In this document: positions 28,208-36,455 of the stretch, in pieces
How the letters are laid out: each line of letters starts with the position of its first letter
Numbering within the stretch: position 1 is the first letter of the stretch
From: Spirosoma aureum
GTDB lineage: Bacteria > Bacteroidota > Bacteroidia > Cytophagales > Spirosomataceae
Length of the DNA: 64,000 nucleotides
Assembly: GCF_011604685.1 (NCBI RefSeq)
Contig: NZ_CP050063.1
Location: 1,634,501 to 1,698,500, forward strand
Direction: 5' to 3'
Program-made: the position numbers and the translations under genes
Notes under the pieces: model-generated
What the model was told of the DNA's origin: nothing
The model's database searches: none
The model's input: only the letters and a program-made list of their open reading frames with translations

Positions 28208-28930
28208 TTACAAACTGTCGTATTGCTTCACTAAAGTTATCGCGTCGTCTTCCGTTTTGAAGGCGAGTTGCTGTTGATCCACAAATGTCTTTAATGCCTC
28301 TCCTTTATCGCTGAGGGCTTCCAGTATGGCTTTCTTCGAGAGCTTTATTTTTGTGAGTGTCTGATCGGGCTTTAACAGATAATACGTGATGGCATCGTTG
28401 AACGAGTCGTAGCGGACATTAGCCGAGTAACCACCCTTATAATCAGCCGATTTAAAGGTTTTTGCCACTCGCTTGAGTAGAGCTGATTTTCCTTCATACA
28501 AGATCAGAAAATAGCCATCTTTCACCTCCTCATCACTCGTTTTTGCCATTGGATAACGACTGAACAAGTAAGGTTGCCCATCTGGACTTGTGAGCAGAAA
28601 ACGGGCAACTGTTTGCCGATCAAGAATGATTGAATCGTTGCCTGATTTAGGTCGGAGTAGAATCAAAGCCTGTCGGTAGGCATCGAACTTAAGCGATACA
28701 TCCTTATACTGTCGGCCATCGCGAAGGCTAACCTGACCTTTTGACCAGTCGGGCAGTAAATAAGGTGATCCATGCTGCCCTTCATAACGTGAATCAATCT
28801 TAAAAATGAGCGGTCCGGTCGATGGATTGTTCAGGTTATTGAGCCGCAAATCGATGGTAGGATCGGTGGCGGTTTGAGCTAATGCGGCTCCGCTTATTGC
28901 TATCAGAAAACAGACAAGGATACGTTTCAT
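28208..28930 (-). CDS. Secreted protein of unknown function
   Basis: 240 residues from the ATG at 28930, chosen because it gives a clean signal peptide (MKRILVCFLIAISGAALAQ); upstream in-frame codons add unrelated sequence. The mature protein is beta-rich and basic, with short segments such as GSPYLLPDWSKGQVSLRDG and YFLILYEGKSALLKRVAKTFKSA. The pattern (a declared default material, then a chain with Lys-rich turns) is common in Bacteroidota proteins annotated only as hypothetical. I do not recognise a defined domain. It lies on the same strand as tonB, 119 bases upstream. Confidence 0.6.
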   Translation of the reverse strand: MKRILVCFLIAISGAALAQTATDPTIDLRLNNLNNPSTGPLIFKIDSRYEGQHGSPYLLPDWSKGQVSLRDGRQYKDVSLKFDAYRQALILLRPKSGNDSIILDRQTVARFLLTSPDGQPYLFSRYPMAKTSDEEVKDGYFLILYEGKSALLKRVAKTFKSADYKGGYSANVRYDSFNDAITYYLLKPDQTLTKIKLSKKAILEALSDKGEALKTFVDQQQLAFKTEDDAITLVKQYDSL

Positions 28931-29042
28931 TCGTAGCAGAAGAATAGTGATTCCGGGTGTTAATAAAACAGAAAGCCGTGCCAGGTTTCTGATGTCACTC
29001 AAAATAACCACAGCACGACTTTAATCACAAATAATTGGGTTG

Positions 29043-29103
29043 GGACTTTTGCTTCGAGCTGTGCCACGGTTTTGAACCGTGGCACAGCTCGAAGCAAAAG
29101 TCC
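29043..29103. repeat. Palindromic element, copy 2 of the GTGCCACGGTT family
   Basis: 29043-29071 and 29075-29103 are exact complements: a 29-bp stem with a 3-base loop. The outer arm matches copy 1 and the core matches copy 3, so the element is a mosaic of both. It carries a paired change (GCTGTG on the left, CACAGC on the right) where the other copies have GCCGTG and CACGGC. It lies between two co-directional minus-strand genes. Confidence 0.88.
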
Positions 29104-29177
29104 TATGGGTAATGGTGGTAAAGAAGTGGCGTATTGGCCATCAAATCACCATCGACCGATATAGCTCATCACTATGT

Positions 29178-30386
29178 CTAGTATTCGTGTGGCAAGGGCA
29201 CATCTACCCGGTCATTGACTGGTAGCCCTTGTTTATTCATCTGCTCGATGAATGGATCCGGATCTAATTCTTCGCAGTTCCAGACACCGGGTTTCAGCCA
29301 GACACCCGTCAGAATCAGCATGGCTCCGATCATAGCCGGAACGCCCGTTGTGTAGCTAACGGCCTGACCGCGTACTTCACGGTAGGTTTCGGCATGGTCG
29401 CAGTTGTTCCAGATGTAGTAAGTACGATCAGCGCCGTCTTTCACTCCCTTTATCTGACAGCCGATGCTGGTTTGACCTGTATAGTTCTCGCCAAGCGTGT
29501 CGGGAGCGGGCAGAACAGCTTTCAGGAATTCAAGCGGTACAATGTCCATTCCGTTAAACTTCACCGGATCGATGCGGGTCATACCGACGTTTTGCAAGAC
29601 CTCAAGATGTGTCAGATAAGCCTGCCCGAACGTCATCCAGAAGCGAGCCCGTTTTAGTGTAGGGAAGTTTTTGACCAGAGACTCCAATTCTTCGTGATAC
29701 AACACATACGACTCGCGCGGACCTATCTCGGGATAATCAATGGGTTTATGGATACTCATTGCCGGAATTTCGATCCACTCGCCATTTTCCCAGTAGCGCC
29801 CTGGCTGTGTAATCTCACGAATATTTATTTCAGGATTGAAGTTGGTGGCAAAGGCTTTACCATGATTGCCCGCATTGCAGTCAACGATGTCCAGGTAGTC
29901 CATCCGGTCGAAGTGGTGTTTATTGGCATACGCTGTAAATACCTGCGTAGCACCAGGGTCGAAGCCGCATCCCAGCAGCGCCATCAACCCCGCTTTTTCA
30001 AACCGTTCTTTATATGCCCACTGCCAACTGTACTCAAATTTGGCGACATCTTTAGGCTCATAATTAGCCGTATCCATGTAATGCACACCCGCTTCGAGGC
30101 AGGCATCCATGATGGGCAGATCCTGATAGGGGAGCGCCACGTTGATAACCAGCACTGGATTGAAAGACTGAATCAGCGAAACCACATCGGCAACCACATC
30201 GGCATCTACCTGTGCTGTCTGGATCGTTACGCCGTGCATTTCCTGAATCTCGGCTGCAATTCGGTCGCACTTCGATTGGGTGCGGCTAGCAAGCATTATA
30301 GTTGTGAAGATATTGCTGTTCATCGCACATTTGTGCGCTACTACGCTACCAACTCCACCCGCTCCAATAATGAGCACATTTGCCAT
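29178..30386 (-). CDS. Saccharopine dehydrogenase family protein, probably carboxynorspermidine/carboxyspermidine dehydrogenase
   Basis: 402 residues with an N-terminal Rossmann fold (VLIIGAGGVGSVVAHKCA, residues 4-21) and the family blocks YMDTANYEP, GCGFDPGATQVFTAYANKH and NCDHAETYREV. Saccharopine-reductase-like enzymes of this length in Bacteroidota include the carboxy(nor)spermidine dehydrogenase of polyamine synthesis, which condenses aspartate semialdehyde with diaminopropane or putrescine using NADPH. The partner decarboxylase gene is not nearby, so the exact reaction stays open. A -7 box TATCTTTG lies on the minus strand at 30412-30419, just upstream. Confidence 0.8.
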   Translation of the reverse strand: MANVLIIGAGGVGSVVAHKCAMNSNIFTTIMLASRTQSKCDRIAAEIQEMHGVTIQTAQVDADVVADVVSLIQSFNPVLVINVALPYQDLPIMDACLEAGVHYMDTANYEPKDVAKFEYSWQWAYKERFEKAGLMALLGCGFDPGATQVFTAYANKHHFDRMDYLDIVDCNAGNHGKAFATNFNPEINIREITQPGRYWENGEWIEIPAMSIHKPIDYPEIGPRESYVLYHEELESLVKNFPTLKRARFWMTFGQAYLTHLEVLQNVGMTRIDPVKFNGMDIVPLEFLKAVLPAPDTLGENYTGQTSIGCQIKGVKDGADRTYYIWNNCDHAETYREVRGQAVSYTTGVPAMIGAMLILTGVWLKPGVWNCEELDPDPFIEQMNKQGLPVNDRVDVPLPHEY

Positions 30387-30411
30387 ATTGTTAGATCAGA
30401 TTTTTTGGCCG

Positions 30412-30419
30412 CAAAGATA
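30412..30419 (-). promoter_or_regulatory. Predicted -7 promoter box for the saccharopine-dehydrogenase-like gene
   Basis: On the minus strand this reads TATCTTTG, an exact TAnnTTTG match, about 26 bases ahead of the ATG. No good TTTG is seen 19-21 bases further upstream. Confidence 0.4.
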
Positions 30420-30517
30420 GTCAAAGTCAGTTAGAGAGTCGGTTAAGAGATTATGTTCCCGAATCGATACTACTAACTCTCTGACTTATTTACCTGTTAA
30501 TTAATTGGCTAACTGAT

Positions 30518-30548
30518 TTTGATGGAAAACAAACAATTAGTATATTTG
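30518..30548 (+). promoter_or_regulatory. Consensus Bacteroidota promoter for the WapI-like gene
   Basis: TTTG at 30518-30521, a 19-base spacer and TATATTTG at 30541-30548 match the TTTG-N19-TAnnTTTG consensus exactly. The start codon is 43 bases downstream at 30592. Confidence 0.65.
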
Positions 30549-30591
30549 TTAAGTAGGCAAATAAAAGCGCTCAACTAAGCTTCTGCACGTT

Positions 30592-31023
30592 ATGAAATTT
30601 ATCTCCTCCTCTGGCTCGTTCGAATTCTCGATACTAGGCTACGGTAATAAAACAACGAATTGGCGCGACCGGAATAATTTGCGGTGTCGGGTCTCGACGA
30701 TCTGGCGGCAACAACACGATTCGCAGGCGACTCCACTCCAAACCTGGGAAGTTCGGCGGTTGTTAAGCGGCCTGCGTTCACTCTGGAATAAAGCCGTTAA
30801 TCATGTTGCCTTAACATTCTCCGAGCCCGGCCTAAGCCTTGAAGCGACTGCACTGCCTGGCGATAACTATAAGCTACAGATTCAATTGGACCATGCGTTA
30901 ACACCCGCATGGCATGCCTATCCTGACTTTCCGTTAGAAATGAATATGCTTCTGAACCGCAAACAATTAGACGAAGCTATTCAGGACCTATCCGGTCAAC
31001 TAGCCAGCTATCCGGAGCGGTAA
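30592..31023 (+). CDS. WapI-like (immunity-protein-related) small protein
   Basis: 143 residues, no signal peptide. The order of conserved features resembles the WapI immunity family: an N-terminal strand pair (FEFSILGYG), an Asn-containing RNNLRCRVSTIW, a Trp-Glu motif LQTWEVRRLLSGL, the strand ALTFSEPGLSLEATA, and a final helix LLNRKQLDEAIQDLSGQLASYPER. WapI protects Bacillus cells from the WapA tRNase toxin, but many family members lie far from any toxin gene, as here. No toxin is adjacent. The gene has its own strong promoter and terminator, so it is an independent unit; a role in self-protection is only a possibility. Confidence 0.55.
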   Translation: MKFISSSGSFEFSILGYGNKTTNWRDRNNLRCRVSTIWRQQHDSQATPLQTWEVRRLLSGLRSLWNKAVNHVALTFSEPGLSLEATALPGDNYKLQIQLDHALTPAWHAYPDFPLEMNMLLNRKQLDEAIQDLSGQLASYPER

Positions 31024-31043
31024 ATAATGGTAAGTTTATATGT

Positions 31044-31099
31044 CTAAAGAACAAATCCTGATAAGGCACCTGAGCTTTATCAGGGTTTGCTTTTTAGAT
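31044..31099 (+). terminator. Imperfect hairpin after the WapI-like gene
   Basis: The core AAATCCTGATAA (31053-31064) pairs with TTATCAGGGTTT (31077-31088) with one wobble, extended outward by weaker pairing to TCTAAA / TTTTAGA. It follows the stop codon by 20 bases and ends in a T-rich tail. Confidence 0.6.
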
Positions 31100-31523
31100 A
31101 TATAAGCTCCTTTTAGACATCCATGGCGTTTTAAGCGATCTCCTGAAAACGTCCTGTTTATCCCTATACTGAGCTTATGTTTTTTAACATATTGATCAGC
31201 TGGCTGCGCCAATTTGATCCAATCCCGTACTCCCAACTACGGTTGCTTATCGTAGAATCCTGTCGACGTATTAGCCGCGTATTCGCCACGGGCAATGTTT
31301 TTTTTCTCCAGATCAAATTCGCTTTTGAAGGCGCTAGAAACAGGCGTAGCGATCCATTTTGTCTGTTTTGGCTACCAATTGTTGTCTCTACAACAAAAAT
31401 GGGAGAAGTCACCACCCAACCCCAAAAACAATTTATGAAATTTCCGATACGTCGTTAAGGTAATCTCTTGATAACATCATTAGTTATCCCCATATTTGTC
31501 GCCAGTCTAAAGTTTCAGTAGAT

Positions 31524-31547
31524 TTCTTTGTTTGTCTTTACAAAGAA
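31524..31547 (+). promoter_or_regulatory. Inverted repeat upstream of the TetR gene (candidate operator)
   Basis: TTCTTTGT (31524-31531) and ACAAAGAA (31540-31547) form an 8-bp inverted repeat with an 8-base spacer, ~50 bases before the TetR start codon. TetR regulators commonly bind such repeats at their own promoter. Confidence 0.35.
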
Positions 31548-31595
31548 TGTAGAGACATTACATCCCTCTTTAACACAAAAAAAACTACTAGCAGT

Positions 31596-32246
31596 ATGAA
31601 AATTGTCAAGCGTAGAAATCGCCAGATGACCATGGAGCGTATCTTGCGGGCGATGGGTGATGTAATGGCCGAGCGGGGGACCGAAAAGGCCGGTATTAAT
31701 GCAGTAGCCGAAAAAGCAGGCGTTAATAAAGTACTGATCTATCGTTATTTTGGTGGCTGGAATGGATTGCTGGAGGCTTATGTTCAACGTGGTTTCTTCT
31801 TATCCATGTTCAACGAAAAGTTTCTGGACTCCGTCCCAGATAACCTTCCTTCGGATAACCGAAGCAAAGTATGGTCTGAATATACAATTCAGTTCATGCG
31901 CGAATTCCGCACGCGGAAGCCATCACAGGAATTAATCCGGTGGGAAATGAGCCATGGCGAAACAGAACTTGCCCGCCGATTGGCCGAGTTTCGTGACAAT
32001 TCCTACAAAAAACTGGTTGATAAACTGGCTCCATTTGCCGATTACGACCCTATTGCTATTACGAGTTTGATGGTAGCTGCGGTAACGCATATTGTGCTGA
32101 CCAGTACACAGCGTGATCATATCGGTGATATTGACCTCCGTACAGAAGCAGGTTGGGAACGGCTCGAAACTGCAGTTCGTCGCATCTACTCAAGTTTGAG
32201 CATTGCCCTCGAACGTGAAAATGCTAAAAAAGCTGAAGTAAAGTAA
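31596..32246 (+). CDS. TetR/AcrR family transcriptional regulator
   Basis: 216 residues. The N-terminal helix-turn-helix (~17-60) has the family pattern: ILRAMGDVMAERGTEKAGINAVAEKAGVNKVLIYRYFG. The rest is an all-helical ligand/dimer domain without a recognised ligand signature. It probably represses its own promoter and perhaps a neighbour. The convergent aminopeptidase gene is separated by a strong terminator, so no target gene is obvious. The C-terminus is Lys/Glu-rich. Confidence 0.88.
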   Translation: MKIVKRRNRQMTMERILRAMGDVMAERGTEKAGINAVAEKAGVNKVLIYRYFGGWNGLLEAYVQRGFFLSMFNEKFLDSVPDNLPSDNRSKVWSEYTIQFMREFRTRKPSQELIRWEMSHGETELARRLAEFRDNSYKKLVDKLAPFADYDPIAITSLMVAAVTHIVLTSTQRDHIGDIDLRTEAGWERLETAVRRIYSSLSIALERENAKKAEVK

Positions 32247-32247
32247 T

Positions 32248-32316
32248 CAGGAATGGTGAGTGATGAATGACAAATTGGTTGTCGCCGTATTTGTCATTCA
32301 TCGCTCACCATTCCTG
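32248..32316. terminator. 27-bp hairpin between convergent genes
   Basis: 32248-32274 and 32290-32316 are complementary with one wobble mismatch and a 15-base loop. It lies between the TetR and aminopeptidase P genes and likely terminates both. Confidence 0.75.
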
Positions 32317-32317
32317 T

Positions 32318-33613
32318 CTATCGGTTCATTAACTCTTCAATCTCCTCTGCTTCGAGCGGAATGTTGGCCATTAGGTCAGTGTTCCCTGACTCCGTAATCA
32401 GCACGTTGTTTTCAAGCCTGATGCCGAGTTTTTCTCCAGGAATATAAATGCCTGGTTCAACCGTAAAGACCATTCCGGGCTCCATTCGACGGTATTTATT
32501 CCCCACATCGTGAACATCAAGTCCCAGAAAGTGTGACGTGCCGTGCATAAAGTACTTTTTGTACAAAGGTGCGTCAGGATCCTGTTTTTCGACTTCCAGG
32601 CGGTCGAGTAAGCCAAGGCCAATAAGTTCCGACTCCATTACTTTGCCTACTTCGCGATGATAATCGTCCCAGAGATTACCGGGCCGAAGCATTTGTTTCG
32701 CTTCTTTCAGTACGCGTAATACCGCATCATAAACAGCTCGCTGGCGTTCCGTAAATCGCCCGTTAACAGGTACTGAACGGGTCATATCCGCATTATAATT
32801 GGCGTATTCCGCACCTATATCGAGCAAAATCACATCGCCATCCTGGCACTGCTGGCTGTTATCTATGTAGTGCAGTACACAGGCGTTGGCTCCCGAGGCA
32901 ATGATAGGCGAATAGGCAGCTCCCCGCGACCGGTTGAGGAGGTATTCATGCATCATCTCGGCTTCAATTTCATATTCCCATACACCGGGTTTAATGAAAC
33001 CCAACAACCGGCGGAACATTTTGTCGGTGATGTTTATGGCTGTCTGAAGCAGTTGCACTTCCTGCGGTAGTTTGATCGCTCGTAAGTAGTGCATCAATGG
33101 CGCAAGTCGCTCAAGATGGTGAAGCGGGTATTTTTGTTTGAATTCGTCAATAAATCGGGCATCACGGGTCTGAACATCTATGCCGGCACGGGTGTGCTCA
33201 TTGGTATTCAGATAAACGTTATCCGCTTCGAAGATCATTTGTACAAAAATCTGCTCAAACTGATGCGTCCAGTAGACCTGCTTTTGTGAAATACCGGAAG
33301 TTTGTTCGGCTTCGACTTTAGTAAGCTTATGTCCTTCCCAGATTTCGATCAGTTCGCTGGTTTCGCGCAGAAACAGGACCTCCCGAAATTTAGGGTCGGG
33401 GTGGTCTGGAAACAGAACAAGCCGGGTTTCCTCCTGATCGACGCCCGTTAAGTAGAATAAATCGTTGTTTTGCCGAAATGTCATTGTGCCATCGGCATTG
33501 GTCGGCATGATGTCATTAGCGTTCAGAATCACCAGCGATTTAGGTTTCAGTAACTGAGTGAGCCGATGACGATTTTGAACGAAAAGTTGATTATCAATGG
33601 GCAAGTAGCGCAT
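32318..33613 (-). CDS. pepP: Aminopeptidase P (Xaa-Pro aminopeptidase)
   Basis: 431 residues. N-terminal creatinase-like domain (~1-175) and a C-terminal pita-bread M24 domain. The metal ligands by alignment to E. coli PepP are Asp265 (LLDIGAEY), Asp276 (NADMTRS), His361 (HGTSHFLG), Glu386 (FTVEPGIY) and Glu401 (RLENNVLI). It removes N-terminal residues ahead of proline and uses two metal ions; it is cytoplasmic, with no signal peptide. It is monocistronic in this window. A -7 box CAAAGCTA/TAGCTTTG is at 33660-33667 on the minus strand. Confidence 0.92.
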   Translation of the reverse strand: MRYLPIDNQLFVQNRHRLTQLLKPKSLVILNANDIMPTNADGTMTFRQNNDLFYLTGVDQEETRLVLFPDHPDPKFREVLFLRETSELIEIWEGHKLTKVEAEQTSGISQKQVYWTHQFEQIFVQMIFEADNVYLNTNEHTRAGIDVQTRDARFIDEFKQKYPLHHLERLAPLMHYLRAIKLPQEVQLLQTAINITDKMFRRLLGFIKPGVWEYEIEAEMMHEYLLNRSRGAAYSPIIASGANACVLHYIDNSQQCQDGDVILLDIGAEYANYNADMTRSVPVNGRFTERQRAVYDAVLRVLKEAKQMLRPGNLWDDYHREVGKVMESELIGLGLLDRLEVEKQDPDAPLYKKYFMHGTSHFLGLDVHDVGNKYRRMEPGMVFTVEPGIYIPGEKLGIRLENNVLITESGNTDLMANIPLEAEEIEELMNR

Positions 33614-33659
33614 ATCAGGACGTTGAAACTGCTTTTCTAATTAAATTGCAAAGAAAACT

Positions 33660-33667
33660 CAAAGCTA
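33660..33667 (-). promoter_or_regulatory. Predicted -7 promoter box for aminopeptidase P gene
   Basis: Reads TAGCTTTG on the minus strand, an exact TAnnTTTG, about 47 bases before the ATG at 33613. No clear TTTG at the -33 position. Confidence 0.35.
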
Positions 33668-33749
33668 TAAGAGTTTTTGCGTGTTTGTGTGTTTATGTTT
33701 TTACATACGGTTTGCCTGGAAAACACGGTAAATAGCTATTTTCTGGTTC

Positions 33750-35348
33750 ATGACGCTTCGCCTAAACTTCTTATTCTGTCTGATTACGCTACTGATTCAA
33801 GCGAATCCTGGCGTTTCGCATCCCAATACGACCTGGTTAAATACAAAAGGCTATGGACCAGATAGTCCTAAATACTGGATTCTTTTTAAGGCTAAAGACC
33901 AGAGTGTCCGGCCAGCCTTATCGGAAATGGCCATAACCAGGCGAAGAGCCCAGAATTTTCCGCTTGATGAGACAGATCAGCCTGTTTCGGTAGACTATCT
34001 AAATCAATTAAAACAGGAAGGTGTTCAACCACTCAATAAATCGCGCTGGCTGAATGCTGTCTCGGCCCGGCTTACGACCAGTCAGTATGCACAGGTTGCG
34101 GCTTTACCCTTTGTGGCAGGGATTCAGGCCATTGATCCAGCCATTATCATTACATCAATTGGTAATCCCGATGGGTCCCGTTCAACCAGCCCGCATATGG
34201 CTCCGGTTATGACGCAGATTCAGGCTTCCGATTTTGCTCAGGCTGGCCTAACCGGACGATTTGTAAATATTGGTGTTATCGATGCTGGTTTTTTTGGCGC
34301 AGATTCGGCTAATGCCCTGAAGCATGTATTCGCGCGGGAGGGTGTAAAACGGGTTCGTGATTATGTGAATGACAAAAAGACCCACGGCGACCTGTTCCAT
34401 ACGCTCGAAACTATGTCGGATTTTCACGGGACCGAAGTTCTGGCAGCCATTGCTGGTAGTGATCCGATCGAAAACACGCAATATGGTCTGGCTACCGATG
34501 CAACATTTTATCTGGCACGTACTGATCAGGGCAATCGCGAATACCGGGGCGAAGAAGATAACTGGGTAGCGGCAATGGAGTGGATGGATAGTCTTGGCGT
34601 TCGACTGATCAATACATCGCTGGGTTACGCCAAAGGGATGAGTAACCCCAAGGAAAATTATGAACCCCGTCAGATGGATGGCCATACCAGCCTGATTAGT
34701 CGGGCGGCACAGATTGCGGCCGATAAAAAAGGTATTCTTATTGTTGTATCAGCCGGAAACGAAGGCGATGATCGTTCATGGCGAATCATCAGCACTCCCG
34801 CTGATGCTCAGGGTGTTCTGGCCATTGGTGCAACAAATGCCCGACTTTGGAATCGGATTGGCTACAGCAGTATCGGCCCTGAGAGTTTGCCCTATATGAA
34901 ACCCAATGTTTCCTGTTTTTCTTTGTATGGAACCTCATTATCGGCGCCGGTCATTACCGGATTTGCAGCCTGTATTATGCAGGCAAATCCGAAATTGACT
35001 AATAAGGAGGTCATGGCCATCATTGAAAAATCGTCGCATCTATACCCTTATGGCAACAACTATGTTGGCTATGGTGTGCCGCAAGCCTCCCGGGCGATTT
35101 CATTACTTCGGAATCAGCCGTTACCTGCAACAGCCCGCTCTGTAAAAGCTTCCGGTAAGTCATTTACCTTACCCGTGTCGACGGAAGAGTCGGTTGTGTC
35201 AGTGTTTCACAAAAAAGATGCCATGCACATTTTGCAGCAGGAGGCCATGAAGGTTAGCAATGGGAAACTGGCGCTCCGTCGGTCAACGGGCGAAAAGCAG
35301 ACGACTATAGATTTGAAAACAGAAGTCATTGAGGTGATTTGGGAATAA
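33750..35348 (+). CDS. S8 family (subtilisin-like) serine peptidase
   Basis: 532 residues with a signal peptide (~1-24). An N-terminal inhibitor-like prodomain (~40-130) precedes the S8 catalytic domain. The catalytic triad is Asp178 (IGVIDAGF), His226 (DFHGTEV) and Ser396 (YGTSLSAP), with the oxyanion Asn337 in SAGNEG. After the peptidase domain (~455 on) there is a ~75-residue tail with no known domain and no T9SS signal. It is probably a periplasmic or secreted protease. It is divergent from pepP and followed by a family palindrome. Confidence 0.9.
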   Translation: MTLRLNFLFCLITLLIQANPGVSHPNTTWLNTKGYGPDSPKYWILFKAKDQSVRPALSEMAITRRRAQNFPLDETDQPVSVDYLNQLKQEGVQPLNKSRWLNAVSARLTTSQYAQVAALPFVAGIQAIDPAIIITSIGNPDGSRSTSPHMAPVMTQIQASDFAQAGLTGRFVNIGVIDAGFFGADSANALKHVFAREGVKRVRDYVNDKKTHGDLFHTLETMSDFHGTEVLAAIAGSDPIENTQYGLATDATFYLARTDQGNREYRGEEDNWVAAMEWMDSLGVRLINTSLGYAKGMSNPKENYEPRQMDGHTSLISRAAQIAADKKGILIVVSAGNEGDDRSWRIISTPADAQGVLAIGATNARLWNRIGYSSIGPESLPYMKPNVSCFSLYGTSLSAPVITGFAACIMQANPKLTNKEVMAIIEKSSHLYPYGNNYVGYGVPQASRAISLLRNQPLPATARSVKASGKSFTLPVSTEESVVSVFHKKDAMHILQQEAMKVSNGKLALRRSTGEKQTTIDLKTEVIEVIWE

Positions 35349-35350
35349 TG

Positions 35351-35419
35351 TTTTGAGTCGTAGAGCAGAGCCGTGCCACGGTTTTGAACCGTGGCACGGC
35401 TCTGCTCTACGACTCAAAA
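35351..35419. repeat. Palindromic element, copy 3 of the GTGCCACGGTT family
   Basis: 35351-35383 and 35387-35419 are exact complements: a 33-bp perfect stem and 3-base loop. Its core equals copies 2 and 4, but the outer arm (GAGTCGTAGAGCAGAGCC) is unlike the others. It starts right after the subtilase stop and ends ~105 bases before the next co-directional gene, so it could also end the subtilase transcript. Confidence 0.88.
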
Positions 35420-35525
35420 TAAATGACTTGCGACAGTATGAAGAAAAATTAATTTCGTTTTCAGACTGGCTTTATATGAGGCCGCTAGTTTTGCTTCCAT
35501 CGTGAACAGTAAATAACAATTGACA

Positions 35526-36374
35526 ATGGAAAGCAACACGAAATTAATTACCCCAATTCTATTTGCGGTCATGCTGGCTGCTTCACAGGTTAATGCCCAG
35601 ACACTGGGTGAGCCAGGACCGGGTGCGCTACCGTCGCCCATTGCCCTGAACGCCCCATCCAGTCCGGGACTGGATGGTCCCGGGCTGGATGGCCGTAGGC
35701 CGCATGGACCTCGAGGAGGTCATCAGCCCGGTGGTCCTGGCAGACATCGTATGGGGCAGCGTCAATCAGGGCCGGGTCAGGCCGATCGAATTGGCCACGA
35801 GCGTGGCCTTACATCGCTCACCACCGTTTCTGGAACAGTAGGTCAATGGATTGGTAATGATGATGCTATTCTGGAGGGTTTCACCTTCACCGGATCTGCC
35901 AATACACCGACCACTGTAAAATTCCCTCCCCATCTCGGCCAGCAGGTGCAAAAATCCATTAAGCCAGGTAGCAACGTCAGCGTGACTGGCTATTCTGAAA
36001 TGTCTCCCAAAGGAGAATCGCGCTTTCGGATGGTTAGCCTTACGGCTGGCAAAACGACGATTTCTGACGCTCCTCCAACTATGCCTGTTACGCCCCCGAC
36101 AGCTCCTTCACAAGCTACGGTAACGGGCAAGATAGCCGACTATCAAATAGGTAGGGATGGACGCGTTAACGGTCTTGTCCTTGATGATAAAACAATTGTA
36201 CGCGTCCCTCCGCATGTGGCTTATCAACTGACGAATCTGGCTACGAAAGGCAGTACGATTACGGTTCAGGGATACGCTAAAAACCTTCGGGAAGGCCAGG
36301 TTCAGTTAGAAAAAACAAACATTCTAAACGCCGTTGTGCTGACAATCAACGGTCAGCAGTATCTGGTTCGCTAA
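35526..36374 (+). CDS. Secreted Pro/Gly-rich protein with two copies of an unnamed ~70-residue domain
   Basis: 282 residues from the ATG at 35526 (a TTG two codons upstream is less likely). A signal peptide (~1-24, ending VNAQ) is followed by a low-complexity Pro/Gly/His/Arg segment (~30-90), then two similar beta-rich domains: repeat 1 from TVSGTVGQWIGNDDAI with KFPPHLGQQV and VTGYSE, and repeat 2 from TVTGKIADYQIGRDGR with RVPPHVAYQL and VQGYAK. Both share T-V-x-G, then a -PPH(L/V)- motif, then V-x-GY, suggesting a duplicated OB-fold-like unit. I do not know a named family. It precedes a two-component system that may control it. Confidence 0.6.
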   Translation: MESNTKLITPILFAVMLAASQVNAQTLGEPGPGALPSPIALNAPSSPGLDGPGLDGRRPHGPRGGHQPGGPGRHRMGQRQSGPGQADRIGHERGLTSLTTVSGTVGQWIGNDDAILEGFTFTGSANTPTTVKFPPHLGQQVQKSIKPGSNVSVTGYSEMSPKGESRFRMVSLTAGKTTISDAPPTMPVTPPTAPSQATVTGKIADYQIGRDGRVNGLVLDDKTIVRVPPHVAYQLTNLATKGSTITVQGYAKNLREGQVQLEKTNILNAVVLTINGQQYLVR

Positions 36375-36380
36375 TTCATG

Positions 36381-36437
36381 ATTGACTGCTGGAATAGTTG
36401 ATTTGATGGGTTTCATTCCGCAATTTCAGCAGTCAAT
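36381..36437 (+). terminator. Hairpin between the duplicated-domain protein and the response regulator
   Basis: ATTGACTGCTG (36381-36391) pairs with CAGCAGTCAAT (36427-36437), with further weak pairing inside. It lies just after the stop codon at 36374 and before the GTG at 36456, so it may end the first transcript or separate the expression of the two-component genes. Confidence 0.45.
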
Positions 36438-36455
36438 TAATCACTCACTATTCGC

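Larger units (their letters stand above)
31024..31595. other. Non-coding spacer between the WapI-like and TetR genes
   Basis: Holds the terminator at ~31044 and, near its right end, a possible operator for the TetR gene (both entered separately). An open frame at 31177-31458 exists but has no family likeness or promoter and is not called. Nothing else is supported. Confidence 0.4.

Noticed and set aside
29694..30434. A 246-codon open frame antisense to the saccharopine-dehydrogenase-like gene
   Set aside because: The minus-strand gene is clearly real by motifs; the long antisense frame is a by-product of its codon composition.
31177..31458. A 93-codon plus-strand frame between the WapI-like and TetR genes
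   Set aside because: No domain, no promoter, hydrophobic and basic residues scattered without pattern; not called.
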